In this document: one piece after another, positions 52,542 through 61,702 of the stretch
Layout: every line of letters begins with the position of its first letter
Position numbering within the stretch: the first letter of the stretch is position 1
Source: Nocardioides agri
GTDB lineage: Bacteria; Actinomycetota; Actinomycetes; Propionibacteriales; Nocardioidaceae
Assembly (NCBI RefSeq): GCF_013778305.1
Contig: NZ_JACEIC010000002.1
Coordinates: 3,001,669 to 3,065,668 of the forward strand
Length of the DNA: 64,000 bases
Direction: 5' to 3'
Translations under genes and position numbers: made by a program
The notes under the pieces: generated by a model
The model's database searches: none
What the model was told of the DNA's origin: nothing
The model's input: the letters and a program-made list of their open reading frames with translations, nothing else

Positions 52542-55088
52542 ATGTTGACCGCAACCTTCCGCAGCATGGTGGCGCACAAGGTGCGCCTCCTCCTCACGAC
52601 CGCCTCGATCGCGCTGGGCGTCGCGCTGCTCGCCGGCACCCTGATCCTCACCAACACGATGGGGATCGCGTTCGACATGCTGTTCGGCAAGATCTCCTCG
52701 GGCACCGACGCGGTGGTCCGCACCGAGGCGCCGTACACCTCGACCGAGGGCGTCGGCACCGACCGTGGGCCGATCGCCGCTTCCGTGCTCGACAAGGTCC
52801 GCCACGTCGACGGTGTCCGCGCGGCAGAGGGCTCGGTGCGCGGCTACGCCCTGCTGACCGACACCGACGGCCGGGCGATCACCACCAACGGCGGGGCGCC
52901 GACCAACGGCTACTCGATGCCCGCCGACGACGAGCTGCGCGGCGAGGTCGAGCTGCTGTCGGGCCACGCGCCGCAGGGACCGCACGAGGTCGCCATCGAC
53001 GCCACCAGCGCCGAGGACCACGACATCGCGCTCGGCTCGACCATCAGCGTGCTGTTCCAGGGCCCGACGCAGGAGTTCACCGTGGTGGGCACCGTCGGGT
53101 ACGGCGACGGCATCAAGGACCTCGGCGGCACCACGTCGGCGTACTTCGACACCGCCACCGCGCAGCAGGTGCTCGGCTCGCCCGGCGAGTTCGACGGCAT
53201 CGACGTCAGCGCCGAGCCCGGCGTCTCCCAGGCCGAGCTGGCCGACCGGCTGTCCGCGGTGATCCCGCGGGGCACCGAGGCCGTGACCGGTGCCGCAGTC
53301 GCACAGGAGAACGCCGACGCGACCAAGGAGAACTTCAAGATCGTCGGCATCGTCTTCGGGGTCTTCGCCGCCATCGCGCTGTTCGTGGGCTCGTTCATCA
53401 TCTGGAACACCTTCACGATGACCGTCACCCAGCGCTCGCGGGAGATCGCGCTGCTCCGCGCGATCGGCGCCCGCCGGCGTCAGGTCCTGGGCAGCCTGCT
53501 GCTCGAGGCCGTCGTCCTCGGACTGGTCGCGTCCGCGGCCGGGATCGGGCTCGGTGTGCTGGTGGCGAAGGGACTGAAGGCGCTCATGGACGCCGTCGGG
53601 CTCGCCCTGCCCTTCACCGCGCTGCAGATCCCCGGCACGGCGATCTGGGCCTCGCTGGTCGTCGGGACCGGCGTCACGGTGGTCGCCGCCCTGGTGCCCG
53701 CTCGCCGCGCGACGAAGGTGCTGCCGATCGAGGCACTGCGCGAGTCGACCCCGGGCGCGGAGAAGCCGTCCGTCGTCCGAGGCGTGATCGGCCTGTCCGT
53801 CCTCGGTGCAGGCACCGCGGGCATGCTCTGGTCGCTGTACGGCGGCGCGCCGTTCAAGGTGTTCGGCCTGGGCCTGCTCGCAGCCATGGTGGGCGTCCTG
53901 GTCGCCCTGCCGCTCGCGGTGCGACCGCTGGCCGCGCTCGTCGCGGCCCCGCTCAAGCTGCGCGGCCTGCCCGGGGAGCTGGCCCGGCAGAACGCGACGC
54001 GCAACCCGCGGCGTACCTCTGCCACGGCGGCCGCCCTGATGATCGGCCTGACCCTGGTCGTCAGCATGGGCGTGTTCGCCTCCTCGCTGAAGTCATCCTT
54101 CGGCGAGGTGCTCGCGGACCGGACCGACGCGGACCTGTACGTCGCCACCTCCAGCGCCCAGGCGCCCGGGTTCAGCCCGGCCGCCGTGGACGCGGTCAAG
54201 GCGGTGGACGGCGTGGCCGAGGTCTCGGCCAGCGGCTGGGGACAGGCCCACTTCGACGGCGAGCCGTCGGGCTACTCCTCCGTCGACCCGAGCAGCGCCG
54301 ACGAGGTCATGAACCTCGACGTCTCCCAGGGGTCGCTCGCGGACCTGGGCGAGGACGGCGTGGTGGTGTCGAAGTCGGCCGCGACCTCGCACGGTTGGAA
54401 GCTGGGCGACACCGTCTCGGCTCAGTTCGCGCAGAGCGGCGACCACACGCTGCGGATCGTGGGCGTCTACGACGCCAAGGGCTGGATCGGCGACGACTTC
54501 GTGATCAGCATCGCCGAGCAGAACGCGTTCGCCGGCCCGCAGCTGGTGTCGACCGCGTTGGTGACGCTCGACCGGGGTGCCGACGCCGGCCGGGTCCAGG
54601 ACGCGATCGATGCGGCGCTCGCCGACCACCCGGACGCCCAGGTGCTCGACAAGGACGGCTTCCAGAAGGTCGCCACCGGGTTCATCGACAGCCTGCTGGC
54701 CTTCGTCACGGTGATGCTCGCCCTGGCCGTGCTGATCGCGCTGCTCGGCATCGTGAACACCCTGGCGCTGTCGGTCTTCGAGCGTACCCGTGAGCTGGGC
54801 CTGCTCCGCGCGGTCGGCATGACGCGTGGTCAGGTGCGGGCGATGGTCCGCTGGGAGTCCGCCGTCATCTCCCTGATCGGCGCCGTCGGTGGGACCGCCC
54901 TCGGCGTCGGCATCGGGCTGGCGCTCTCGCAGGTGCTGAAGGACGAGGGCATCAAGTCGGTGTCCGTCCCCATCGGTCAGATCGTCGTCTACCTCGTCCT
55001 GGCTGCGGCCGCGGGCGTCCTGGCTGCGGTCGGCCCGGCCCGATCCGCCGCGAAGGTCGACGTGCTCAGGGCGGTGGTCGCCGACTGA
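52542..55088 (+). CDS. FtsX-like ABC permease, duplicated MacB-type
   Basis: An 848-residue permease made of two FtsX-like halves: helix ~18-40, extracytoplasmic domain ~45-260, helices ~265-385, a middle pair (~410-470), a second extracytoplasmic domain (~515-715) and three C-terminal helices. Motifs T-V-T-Q-R-S-R-E-I-A-L-L-R-A-I-G and E-R-T-R-E-L-G-L-L-R-A-V-G are the coupling helices contacting the ATPase. It probably exports or extracts a hydrophobic peptide or lipid. Ends at a strong terminator. Confidence 0.91.
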   Translation: MLTATFRSMVAHKVRLLLTTASIALGVALLAGTLILTNTMGIAFDMLFGKISSGTDAVVRTEAPYTSTEGVGTDRGPIAASVLDKVRHVDGVRAAEGSVRGYALLTDTDGRAITTNGGAPTNGYSMPADDELRGEVELLSGHAPQGPHEVAIDATSAEDHDIALGSTISVLFQGPTQEFTVVGTVGYGDGIKDLGGTTSAYFDTATAQQVLGSPGEFDGIDVSAEPGVSQAELADRLSAVIPRGTEAVTGAAVAQENADATKENFKIVGIVFGVFAAIALFVGSFIIWNTFTMTVTQRSREIALLRAIGARRRQVLGSLLLEAVVLGLVASAAGIGLGVLVAKGLKALMDAVGLALPFTALQIPGTAIWASLVVGTGVTVVAALVPARRATKVLPIEALRESTPGAEKPSVVRGVIGLSVLGAGTAGMLWSLYGGAPFKVFGLGLLAAMVGVLVALPLAVRPLAALVAAPLKLRGLPGELARQNATRNPRRTSATAAALMIGLTLVVSMGVFASSLKSSFGEVLADRTDADLYVATSSAQAPGFSPAAVDAVKAVDGVAEVSASGWGQAHFDGEPSGYSSVDPSSADEVMNLDVSQGSLADLGEDGVVVSKSAATSHGWKLGDTVSAQFAQSGDHTLRIVGVYDAKGWIGDDFVISIAEQNAFAGPQLVSTALVTLDRGADAGRVQDAIDAALADHPDAQVLDKDGFQKVATGFIDSLLAFVTVMLALAVLIALLGIVNTLALSVFERTRELGLLRAVGMTRGQVRAMVRWESAVISLIGAVGGTALGVGIGLALSQVLKDEGIKSVSVPIGQIVVYLVLAAAAGVLAAVGPARSAAKVDVLRAVVAD

Positions 55089-55113
55089 CGAGGGACATCA
55101 CGGCTGCACCATC

Positions 55114-55149
55114 GAGACCCGGTTCCCGCTTCGGCGGGAGCCGGGTCTC
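55114..55149 (+). terminator. Strong terminator of the ABC exporter operon
   Basis: GAGACCCGG-tt-CCCGC / GCGGG-ag-CCGGGTCTC around TTCG: a near-perfect 16-bp hairpin with a stable tetraloop, 25 bp after the stop. Confidence 0.85.
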
Positions 55150-55250
55150 TCCGTCCCTCAGCCCGGGTCGTGGCACCTCGACCTGCGAACGTGCGGGCAC
55201 GACGCGCGGGAGCTGGTCCAGACGCTGCGGAACCAGCTGTCCAGGACCCG

Positions 55251-56075
55251 TCACGACCGCAGCCGGGACGGGTTGACCGCGCTCGTGACGGCGGCGGTGT
55301 ACGTCTCGTAGCCGTCGGCGTTCGGGTGGAACGCGCCGGGGTCGGACAGACCGAGGATCCACGGGTCCGGCGCGTTCACCCCGTGGTCGAGGAAGCGCTT
55401 GGTCACGTCGACGAACTGGAAGCCGTGGGCGGCCGCCGCGCGCGCGATGGTGGCGTTGAGCAGGTCGGCACCCTCGTTGAGCGTCTGCTGCTCGGCCGGC
55501 GAGGCGCCCAGGTAGGCGCCGTACTCGGGCGAGAAGAGCCGCGCGTAGCCGGTGACGACCACGTGCGCGTTCGGCGCGGCCGCCGCCACCTGGGCGTACA
55601 GCCGATCCAGGCGCGCTGGCAGCAGCGTGGTGATCCGGGCGGTGACGGCGTCGGACGCCTGCGTGCAGGTCTCGTCGCCGCCGAGAAGGCACGCGACGAC
55701 CGCCGTCGACCACCCGGTGTCGTTGCCGCCGGCACTGAGCGTCAGCAGGTCGGTCTGGGCGTCGAGTGCCGCGAGCTGTCCACCGGACACCACCGTCAGC
55801 GTCGTCGCCCCGCCGCACGCGACGAAGTCGTCGAGTGCGATGTGCTTGCGCCCGTCGAGCTGCACCGGATAGGCAGCGTCCGACCTCCCGCAGGTCGGCG
55901 TGTACGGCGGCACGCCGAACCCCGACGCGTAGGAGTCCCCGAGCGCGTCGTAGACGATCGGATCGGGCGGACCTGCCGCGGCAGTGGTCGACCCGGCAAC
56001 CGACGCAGCAACGGTGACGACGGCGGTCAGGACGACGGAGGCGGTGCGCGTGGCCCGCGCCAGGGAACTGGTCAT
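55251..56075 (-). CDS. Secreted SGNH/GDSL hydrolase (lipase/esterase type)
   Basis: A 274-residue exported esterase with signal peptide ending A-A-A-G near residue 35. Catalytic features: G-D-S-Y-A-S-G (Ser), G-G-N-D (Asn) and D-P-G-A-F-H-P-N-A-D-G (Asp/His). Four or more Cys in the mature part suggest disulfides, as in streptomycete SGNH lipases. Substrate unknown; acyl esters or polar lipids are plausible. ATG 56075 has GAGGG a few bases upstream. Confidence 0.87.
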   Translation of the reverse strand: MTSSLARATRTASVVLTAVVTVAASVAGSTTAAAGPPDPIVYDALGDSYASGFGVPPYTPTCGRSDAAYPVQLDGRKHIALDDFVACGGATTLTVVSGGQLAALDAQTDLLTLSAGGNDTGWSTAVVACLLGGDETCTQASDAVTARITTLLPARLDRLYAQVAAAAPNAHVVVTGYARLFSPEYGAYLGASPAEQQTLNEGADLLNATIARAAAAHGFQFVDVTKRFLDHGVNAPDPWILGLSDPGAFHPNADGYETYTAAVTSAVNPSRLRS

Positions 56076-56181
56076 AGGACCCTCGTACTCTTCCGGCCGA
56101 GCTCCCGTCAATGCTCGCTGCTCCACCCCCTGACGATCCGGCCCGTGTTCCACATGCGATCCGGTAGGCGGGGCACGACGC

Positions 56182-56215
56182 ATGGTGGCTCGGATCCGAG
56201 GACCCGAGCCACCAT
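56182..56215 (-). terminator. Terminator after the 70-residue secreted protein
   Basis: ATGGTGGCTCGG / CCGAGCCACCAT with a short loop, just beyond the stop at 56237 on minus. Confidence 0.7.
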
Positions 56216-56236
56216 CGCTGTCGCAGGGGCGTCGTC

Positions 56237-56449
56237 CTAGCAGAGGTCCCGTGCGGCCGCGTTCTTCCCCTGGCCGCCGAGGGCCTGGACGAGCTCGCCG
56301 ACATTGGCGAACCCGGGGAGTCCGCCGCTGTTGACGGTCTTGTGGACCTGGCCGAAGCAAGCGGCGTCGGCGGGCGCGGCGTGGGTCGGGGCAGCGAGCC
56401 CGAGAGCTGCCAGGGCAGCGATGGATCCTGCGGCGAGAATGCGCTTCAT
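56237..56449 (-). CDS. Tiny secreted protein with two cysteines (70 aa)
   Basis: A 70-residue precursor: signal peptide to A-H-A near residue 24, mature part ~46 aa with one Cys near each end (A-C-F-G-Q and R-D-L-C), which could form a disulfide-closed domain. Gly/Ala/Val rich, neutral to slightly basic. AGGAGGGAA lies before ATG 56449. No known family recognised. Independent gene, bounded by a terminator and a palindromic repeat. Confidence 0.72.
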   Translation of the reverse strand: MKRILAAGSIAALAALGLAAPTHAAPADAACFGQVHKTVNSGGLPGFANVGELVQALGGQGKNAAARDLC

Positions 56450-56520
56450 GTGAGTTCCCTCCTGATGAGTGCTGTCCCCTTGCCGGTGGTTCGGCACGGG
56501 CAGCCGATCGGATGGGTCGG

Positions 56521-56572
56521 CGGGACGTCATACGGATGGTGCAAGCGGACGCACCGTCCGTATGACGTCCCG
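56521..56572. repeat. Palindromic repeat element (52 bp), different family from that at 16689
   Basis: CGGGACGTCATACGGA / TCCGTATGACGTCCCG, a perfect 16-bp stem; the interior TGGTGC / GCACC also pairs. The element is non-coding, between divergent genes. Probably another REP/MITE-type repeat of this genome; it may also influence both divergent promoters. Confidence 0.75.
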
Positions 56573-56661
56573 CGGCTCGCATGCGCGTCTCGGTGCCCCG
56601 CGGGATGACCGCCGCGGCCCCGTCGGGGATATCGGCCGCGGTGCCTGGGTAGAGCACGAAG

Positions 56662-58137
56662 GTGGCACCGGAGATCATCGCGGGACGGTACGTCGTGCTC
56701 CGCGCCGTCGGGCGCGGCGGCATGGGCACGGTGTGGCTGTGCCGCGACGAGCGGCTCGGGCGCGAGGTGGCCGTCAAGCAGGTGGGCGTGCTGCCGGGTG
56801 AGTCGGTCCCCGACCCGGCGCGCGCGCTCCGCGAGGCACGCTCGCTGGCCTCCCTCCACCACCCCTACGTGGTGGGTGTCTTCGACGCGATCGAGGCCGA
56901 CGACCACATCTGGCTGGTGATGGAGTACGTCGCGGGGGAGACGCTCTCCGAGCTCGTCGCCCGGGAGGGTCGGCTCGACCCCGCGCGGGTGGCCGCGATC
57001 GGCGCCCAGGTCGCCGACGGACTGGCCGCCGCACATGCCCGCGGGATCGTGCACCGCGACGTCAAGCCGGGGAACGTGCTGATGGCGGGGGACGTGGCGA
57101 AGATCAGTGACTTCGGCATCGCCCGCACCGCGGGCGACGCCCAGCTCACCCGGTCCGGTCTCGTCATGGGGACGCCGCTCTACTTCTCCCCGGAGCTGGC
57201 CCGCGGTGCGGAACCGACACCGGCGGCGGACGTCTGGGCCCTGGGTGTCACGTTGTACACCGCGGTGGAGGGGGCGCCGCCGTTCGCCGACCGGGGCAAC
57301 GCCCTCGCCACGCTGGGCGCGATCGCGGAGGCGCGGCCGCCCCACCCCGACCACGCCGGGTTCCTCGCTCCGGCGATCGGGCGGATGCTGGACCCGGACC
57401 CGACGTCTCGCTGGTCCATGGCGGACGCGGCGCACGCCCTCGGCCGACTCCAGGACCAGGACCGGGGGCCGTCGACCCTCGCCACCACCGCCCCAGTCGC
57501 GGTCGGGACGCCCGTGAGCCCGCGGACCGACGACCTGCCGGCGCCGCCCGGCACCGAGGGTCGTTCCCGGTGGCCGCTGCTCGTCGGCGCGCTGGTCCTG
57601 CTGCTGCTCGCCGGGATCGGTGGCGTGCTCCTCATGAACTCCCGTGGACCGGATCCGTCGGCGGACGAGTCCTCCGACAGCGGTACGCCGTCCGCGGACG
57701 CGTCGAGCACACCCGGCAGCGCGACGCCCAGCGCGAGCTCGCGCAGCACCGCCGCGTCCGCGGCGACGCCGACACCGTCGGCATCGCCGACGCCGACACC
57801 GTCGACGACGCCGGCCCCGCCGGTGCCGGCCGGTGGGGGCGCGGCGCGGACCGTGTCCACCTACTACGGGCTGCTGCCCGCTGACACGGAGCGCGCCTGG
57901 TCGATGCTGGGGGAGGACGCCCAGGCCCAGGCCGGCGGCTACGACCGCTACGCCGGGTTCTGGCGCACCATCGACGACGTCACCGTGAACGCGGTCTCCG
58001 CCGACGGGGACGTCGTCACCGCCGAGCTGACCTACGCGACCGACCGGGGCCAGGAGGGCGAGACCCGGCAGCTCCAGGTCGAGCGCAGCGGCGGCGGGTG
58101 GGTCATCACCGAGGACCTCGGTCCGGTCGGCTCCTGA
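56662..58137 (+). CDS. PknB-type transmembrane serine/threonine protein kinase
   Basis: A 491-residue kinase. Gly loop G-R-G-G-M-G-T-V, ATP Lys in V-A-V-K-Q, H-R-D-V-K-P-G-N catalytic loop, D-F-G and an activation segment near 160-185 make the N-terminal ~260 residues a complete kinase domain. Next are a Pro/Ala linker, one helix (~298-320), a Ser/Thr/Pro-rich spacer and a ~100-residue extracytoplasmic domain lacking PASTA repeats. GTG 56662 begins the kinase fold. Signal and targets unknown; the secreted 70-aa protein is divergent to it. Confidence 0.9.
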   Translation: MAPEIIAGRYVVLRAVGRGGMGTVWLCRDERLGREVAVKQVGVLPGESVPDPARALREARSLASLHHPYVVGVFDAIEADDHIWLVMEYVAGETLSELVAREGRLDPARVAAIGAQVADGLAAAHARGIVHRDVKPGNVLMAGDVAKISDFGIARTAGDAQLTRSGLVMGTPLYFSPELARGAEPTPAADVWALGVTLYTAVEGAPPFADRGNALATLGAIAEARPPHPDHAGFLAPAIGRMLDPDPTSRWSMADAAHALGRLQDQDRGPSTLATTAPVAVGTPVSPRTDDLPAPPGTEGRSRWPLLVGALVLLLLAGIGGVLLMNSRGPDPSADESSDSGTPSADASSTPGSATPSASSRSTAASAATPTPSASPTPTPSTTPAPPVPAGGGAARTVSTYYGLLPADTERAWSMLGEDAQAQAGGYDRYAGFWRTIDDVTVNAVSADGDVVTAELTYATDRGQEGETRQLQVERSGGGWVITEDLGPVGS

Positions 58138-58159
58138 CCGAGGGGGCGCGGGTCACGCC

Positions 58160-58636
58160 TCAATCCGCGTGGACCGCGGTCTCCACCAGGAACCGCCAGA
58201 CGAGCGCGTGCCCGAGAGCGACCAGGAGGACCAGGAGCAGTGCCTCGGCCTGCAGGGGCCGGAGGTCGACGGCGCCCGCGATCTCCGGGAACACCCCGAG
58301 CAGCGCGACGACGGCGTAGATCGCGACGGCGCCGACCCGCAGGACGATGACGCCGCGGTCGGCGCCCTGCGACAGCAGCCGTGCCGTCGCCACGCAGCCC
58401 ACCACCGCGACGACCACGAAGCTGATCCGCCACATCCCCGGGCTCTCCGTGCCGCCCACTTGCGCGAACAGCCCCATCAGCGCAGGCAGCAGGAAGGACA
58501 GGTAGACGCCGGCGACGGCGTGGCGGCGGACGGGATCGGCGGCCCACCCGAGGTCGCGCTGAACCACTCCCCACCACAGCCCGACCAGCGTGAAGCACGA
58601 CGCCGAGAAGAGCGCGTAGAAAGTGCCGACGTCCAT
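58160..58636 (-). CDS. Small multi-helix membrane protein, unknown function
   Basis: A 158-residue protein with five likely helices (~5-27, ~40-60, ~70-88, ~98-115, ~130-150), nearly all hydrophobic. GGGAGGGG lies before ATG 58636; GTG 58639 is alternative. No family recognised. It lies 13 bp after the SGNH hydrolase gene on the same strand, suggesting cotranscription. Convergent with the kinase gene, 22 bp apart. Confidence 0.65.
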   Translation of the reverse strand: MDVGTFYALFSASCFTLVGLWWGVVQRDLGWAADPVRRHAVAGVYLSFLLPALMGLFAQVGGTESPGMWRISFVVVAVVGCVATARLLSQGADRGVIVLRVGAVAIYAVVALLGVFPEIAGAVDLRPLQAEALLLVLLVALGHALVWRFLVETAVHAD

Positions 58637-58649
58637 CACCCCTCCCGGG

Positions 58650-60248
58650 TCAGAGCGGGGAGTGCACGAACGGCAGGAACGTCGTCACCCAGTCGAGATG
58701 GTCGTCGAGCCAGCCGAGCAGCCCCAGGGAGCCGGTGATCGAGATCGGCGGATCCGAGAGCAGGGTGTCGGCGCGCAGGAGGCGGTCGAAGTCCACCTGG
58801 ACCGGGCCCGACCGGGGGTTGCCCTGCCGATCGAGGAACTCGACACCGGCGAGCTGGAGGATCTTGATGACCTCCTGGGCCAGGATCCCGTAGGCGACCG
58901 TCGTCGGGTGCACGCCGTCGAGCGAGAAGAGCCCACCGTCCGTGCGACCTCCGGGACCGGCGCGGAAGAAGCGGGTGTTGGGCACCGGGTCCAGCCGTTG
59001 CAGCGCCGCCGGCAGCGGGTAGGGCTGCCACCAGGCGGGTCGCGCCCAGGGGCTGTTGATGTAGCGACGGGTGGCGAGCCGGTCGAGCAGCCCGCCCATG
59101 TCGAAGAGGTACCAGTCCTGCCCCGCCGTCCGGGCGGCCCGGACGGAGGCGATGATCGTCTCGTTGTAGGCGTCGATCGCCGAGTCGATGGCCCGGACCT
59201 CGTCCTCGGTCAGGTGGGGGTCGTGCTCGGGGTCGAAGTCCTCGTCGGTGATCCACGGGCGTGTGTAGTACGGGAAGTAGCGCGAGTCGGGTCTGACCTT
59301 GTTGTCCGTCCCGCGGGCGATCGGCGCGATCGTCACCGACGGCACGGTCGCGATCACCACGTGCTGCGCCTTGATCGCTTGCAGCTGCGCCACCAGGTCG
59401 GCCCAGTCGGCCTTGAAGGCGCTCGGGCGCCACAGGTTGCACCCCGCGCGGGCGTCGAGACGCTCCGCCGGGGAGAGCTTCGCGTAGCCGGCAGGGGTCC
59501 AGGACGGCTCGAGGGTCAGGATCGAGCCGAGGGCGTTGTTGGCGCCGATGACCACGACGAGCGTCTCGACGCCTTCGTCGTCGGCCATGGCGGCCACGGA
59601 GTCGAGCACGGTTCGTTTGGGGTCGCCCTGGGCGGCGCGGTGCAGCACCGGCCGGGCGGCGCGGGCCGCGTGGTTCTCGACGAGCTGCTTGAGGAAGTCG
59701 TCGTGCGGCTTCCCGGCCAGCCGCTTCTCGACGCGGGCCTCGGTGGCGAGCTGCACGTCGAGGACGTCCCAGCCGTAGATCGCCGTGTTGTGGAACGGTG
59801 GCCCGTCGGCCGGGGGCTCGGCACCCTTGCCGCGCTCCCAGTAGTCCTCGATGGCGTCCATGTGGTCGCGCAGCCACGGCCCCGCCCGGAAGGTCTCGAG
59901 GAGGTCGAGCTTGTTGCCGAACCGGCGGGCGAACTCGCGGGCCAGCCGCTCGAGGTCGAGCGGGAGGCCGCCCGGCCCGCTCGGCCACTCGTACGTCGGG
60001 AACCTGAACTGCTCGGCCGTGAGCCCGAGCTCGAAGGCGGTGATCGCCGGCCACGACAGGTCTGTCCGGTGGATGGCGCCGCTCATGAACCCGTGCGTGA
60101 GGGAGTCGCCGACCGTGACGAGCCGGTGGGTGGGGGGTGCGGCGGGCACCTGGACCGCCACGGGGATGCCGAGCGTGGGGTCGACCTCGGGTCGACGCGG
60201 CTCGGTCCGGATCTTGACCTCGCGCGGAACCGGCTGCCGTGCGGCCAT
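58650..60248 (-). CDS. Large SGNH/GDSL-type hydrolase (532 aa)
   Basis: A 532-residue protein with V-G-D-S-L-T-H-G (Ser near residue 48), G-A-N-N-A-L-G (Asn, where most have G-x-N-D) and D-G-V-H-P-T (Asp/His) near the C-terminus, so the triad is spread over ~400 residues by long insertions. No signal peptide or membrane helix is evident, so probably cytoplasmic. Function unknown. ATG 60248 has GGGAGGTGGG upstream. The preceding 192-bp gap separates it from a divergent PLP enzyme. Confidence 0.8.
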   Translation of the reverse strand: MAARQPVPREVKIRTEPRRPEVDPTLGIPVAVQVPAAPPTHRLVTVGDSLTHGFMSGAIHRTDLSWPAITAFELGLTAEQFRFPTYEWPSGPGGLPLDLERLAREFARRFGNKLDLLETFRAGPWLRDHMDAIEDYWERGKGAEPPADGPPFHNTAIYGWDVLDVQLATEARVEKRLAGKPHDDFLKQLVENHAARAARPVLHRAAQGDPKRTVLDSVAAMADDEGVETLVVVIGANNALGSILTLEPSWTPAGYAKLSPAERLDARAGCNLWRPSAFKADWADLVAQLQAIKAQHVVIATVPSVTIAPIARGTDNKVRPDSRYFPYYTRPWITDEDFDPEHDPHLTEDEVRAIDSAIDAYNETIIASVRAARTAGQDWYLFDMGGLLDRLATRRYINSPWARPAWWQPYPLPAALQRLDPVPNTRFFRAGPGGRTDGGLFSLDGVHPTTVAYGILAQEVIKILQLAGVEFLDRQGNPRSGPVQVDFDRLLRADTLLSDPPISITGSLGLLGWLDDHLDWVTTFLPFVHSPL

Positions 60249-60440
60249 GGCGGCCCACCTCCCAGTGATGCCTCCTGTGCCCGCGCCGCGCCACCACCTG
60301 GACGTCTCCGAGCCTCGAGCAGCTCCTCTCACCATGCCCCAGCAAGACGCCCGGCACATGACCCGAACGGATCAACCCCGCAGCCCAGCCCCTCCTGAGG
60401 CAGTCGGGCGCGGGTGACCACGTGCCGCCATGATGGGCAC

Positions 60441-61637
60441 GTGATCTTCGACGTCGACCGCATCCGCAAGGACTTCCCGGCCCTCGACCAGGGCGTCGCG
60501 TACTTCGACGGTCCGGGTGGGACGCAGGTGCCGCGGCGGGTGGGGGAGGCGATCGCGACCACGATCACCGGCGGCATCTCCAACCGCGGATCGGTGACCG
60601 CCGCCGAGCGGCGTGCCGACGAGGTCGTCCTCGGCGCGCGGCAGGCGGTGGCGGACCTGCTGGGCTGCGACGCGGGCGGGGTGGTGTTCGCGCGGTCGAT
60701 GACGCAGGCGACGTACGACGTGGCGCGCGCCCTGGCGAAGGAGTGGGGGCCGGGGGACGAGGTCGTGGTGACGCGGCTCGACCACGACGGCAACGTCCGG
60801 CCGTGGGTGCAGGCGGCGCAGGCCGCGGGGGCGACCGTCCGGTGGGTCGGGTTCGACCGGGAGACCGCGGAGCTGACCGTCGACGACGTGCGGGCGGAGC
60901 TCTCGGAGCGCACGAGGCTGGTGGCCGTGACGGGGGCGTCGAACGTGCTCGGCACCCGGCCGGACCTCCCGGCGATCGCGGCGGCGGTTCACGAGGTGGG
61001 CGGGCTGCTGTACGTCGACGGGGTGCACCTGACGCCGCACACGACGGTCGACGTGAGGGAGCTGGGCGCCGACTTCTACGCGTGCTCGCCGTACAAGTTC
61101 TTCGGGCCGCACCACGGACTGGTCGTGGCCGGGCCGGAGCTGTGGGAGCGCCTGGACAACGACAAGCTGCTCCCGTCGAGCAACGCGGTGCCGGAGCGGT
61201 TCGAGCTCGGCACCCTACCCTACGAGCTGCTCGCCGGCACGACGGCGGCGATCGACTACATCGCGAGCCTCGCCTCGGACGCGGCCGACCGGCGCACCCG
61301 GGTGCTGGAGTCGATGCGGGCGGTCGAGGAGCACGAGGAAGCGCTGCTGGCCCGGCTGCTCGACGGGCTGCGCGGCATCGGCGGCGTCACCCTGCACGGC
61401 CACCCGGCACGTCGTACGCCGACGGTGTTCTTCTCGGTCGCCGGGCTCGCGGGTCGGGCGGTCTACGAGCACCTGGGGAGGCTGGGAGTCAACGCGCCGG
61501 CGAGCAACTTCTACGCGATCGAGGCGTCGCGGTGGCTCGGCCTGGGCGACGCCGGCGCGGTGCGCGCGGGCCTGGCGCCGTACACCAGCGCCGAGGACGT
61601 CGACCGGCTCGTCGCGGGCGTCGCCGAGGTCGCCTAG
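60441..61637 (+). CDS. Cysteine desulfurase-like PLP enzyme (TIGR01976-type)
   Basis: A 398-residue class V aminotransferase-fold protein. The PLP Lys is in S-P-Y-K-F-F-G-P-H near residue 222, with D-H-D-G-N in place of the usual D-H-x-x-N and Y-V-D-G-V-H for the cofactor Asp. Members of TIGR01976 are cysteine-desulfurase-like with unproven reaction. GTG 60441 is chosen over an in-frame start at 60414 because CATGAT ends six bases before it (leaderless) and the upstream codons look non-coding. Monocistronic with divergent SGNH gene. Confidence 0.85.
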   Translation: MIFDVDRIRKDFPALDQGVAYFDGPGGTQVPRRVGEAIATTITGGISNRGSVTAAERRADEVVLGARQAVADLLGCDAGGVVFARSMTQATYDVARALAKEWGPGDEVVVTRLDHDGNVRPWVQAAQAAGATVRWVGFDRETAELTVDDVRAELSERTRLVAVTGASNVLGTRPDLPAIAAAVHEVGGLLYVDGVHLTPHTTVDVRELGADFYACSPYKFFGPHHGLVVAGPELWERLDNDKLLPSSNAVPERFELGTLPYELLAGTTAAIDYIASLASDAADRRTRVLESMRAVEEHEEALLARLLDGLRGIGGVTLHGHPARRTPTVFFSVAGLAGRAVYEHLGRLGVNAPASNFYAIEASRWLGLGDAGAVRAGLAPYTSAEDVDRLVAGVAEVA

Positions 61638-61702
61638 GCCGCTGCGCCGGCTCAAGTGAGGTCTCGCGCGTTCCGACAACACGGTGTCGGATCGGAGGGG
61701 AG

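Noticed and set aside
60249-60440. N-terminal extension of the PLP enzyme from 60414 and of the SGNH hydrolase upstream of 60248
   Set aside because: Added residues look random; a -10 hexamer and a ribosome-binding site support the shorter starts.
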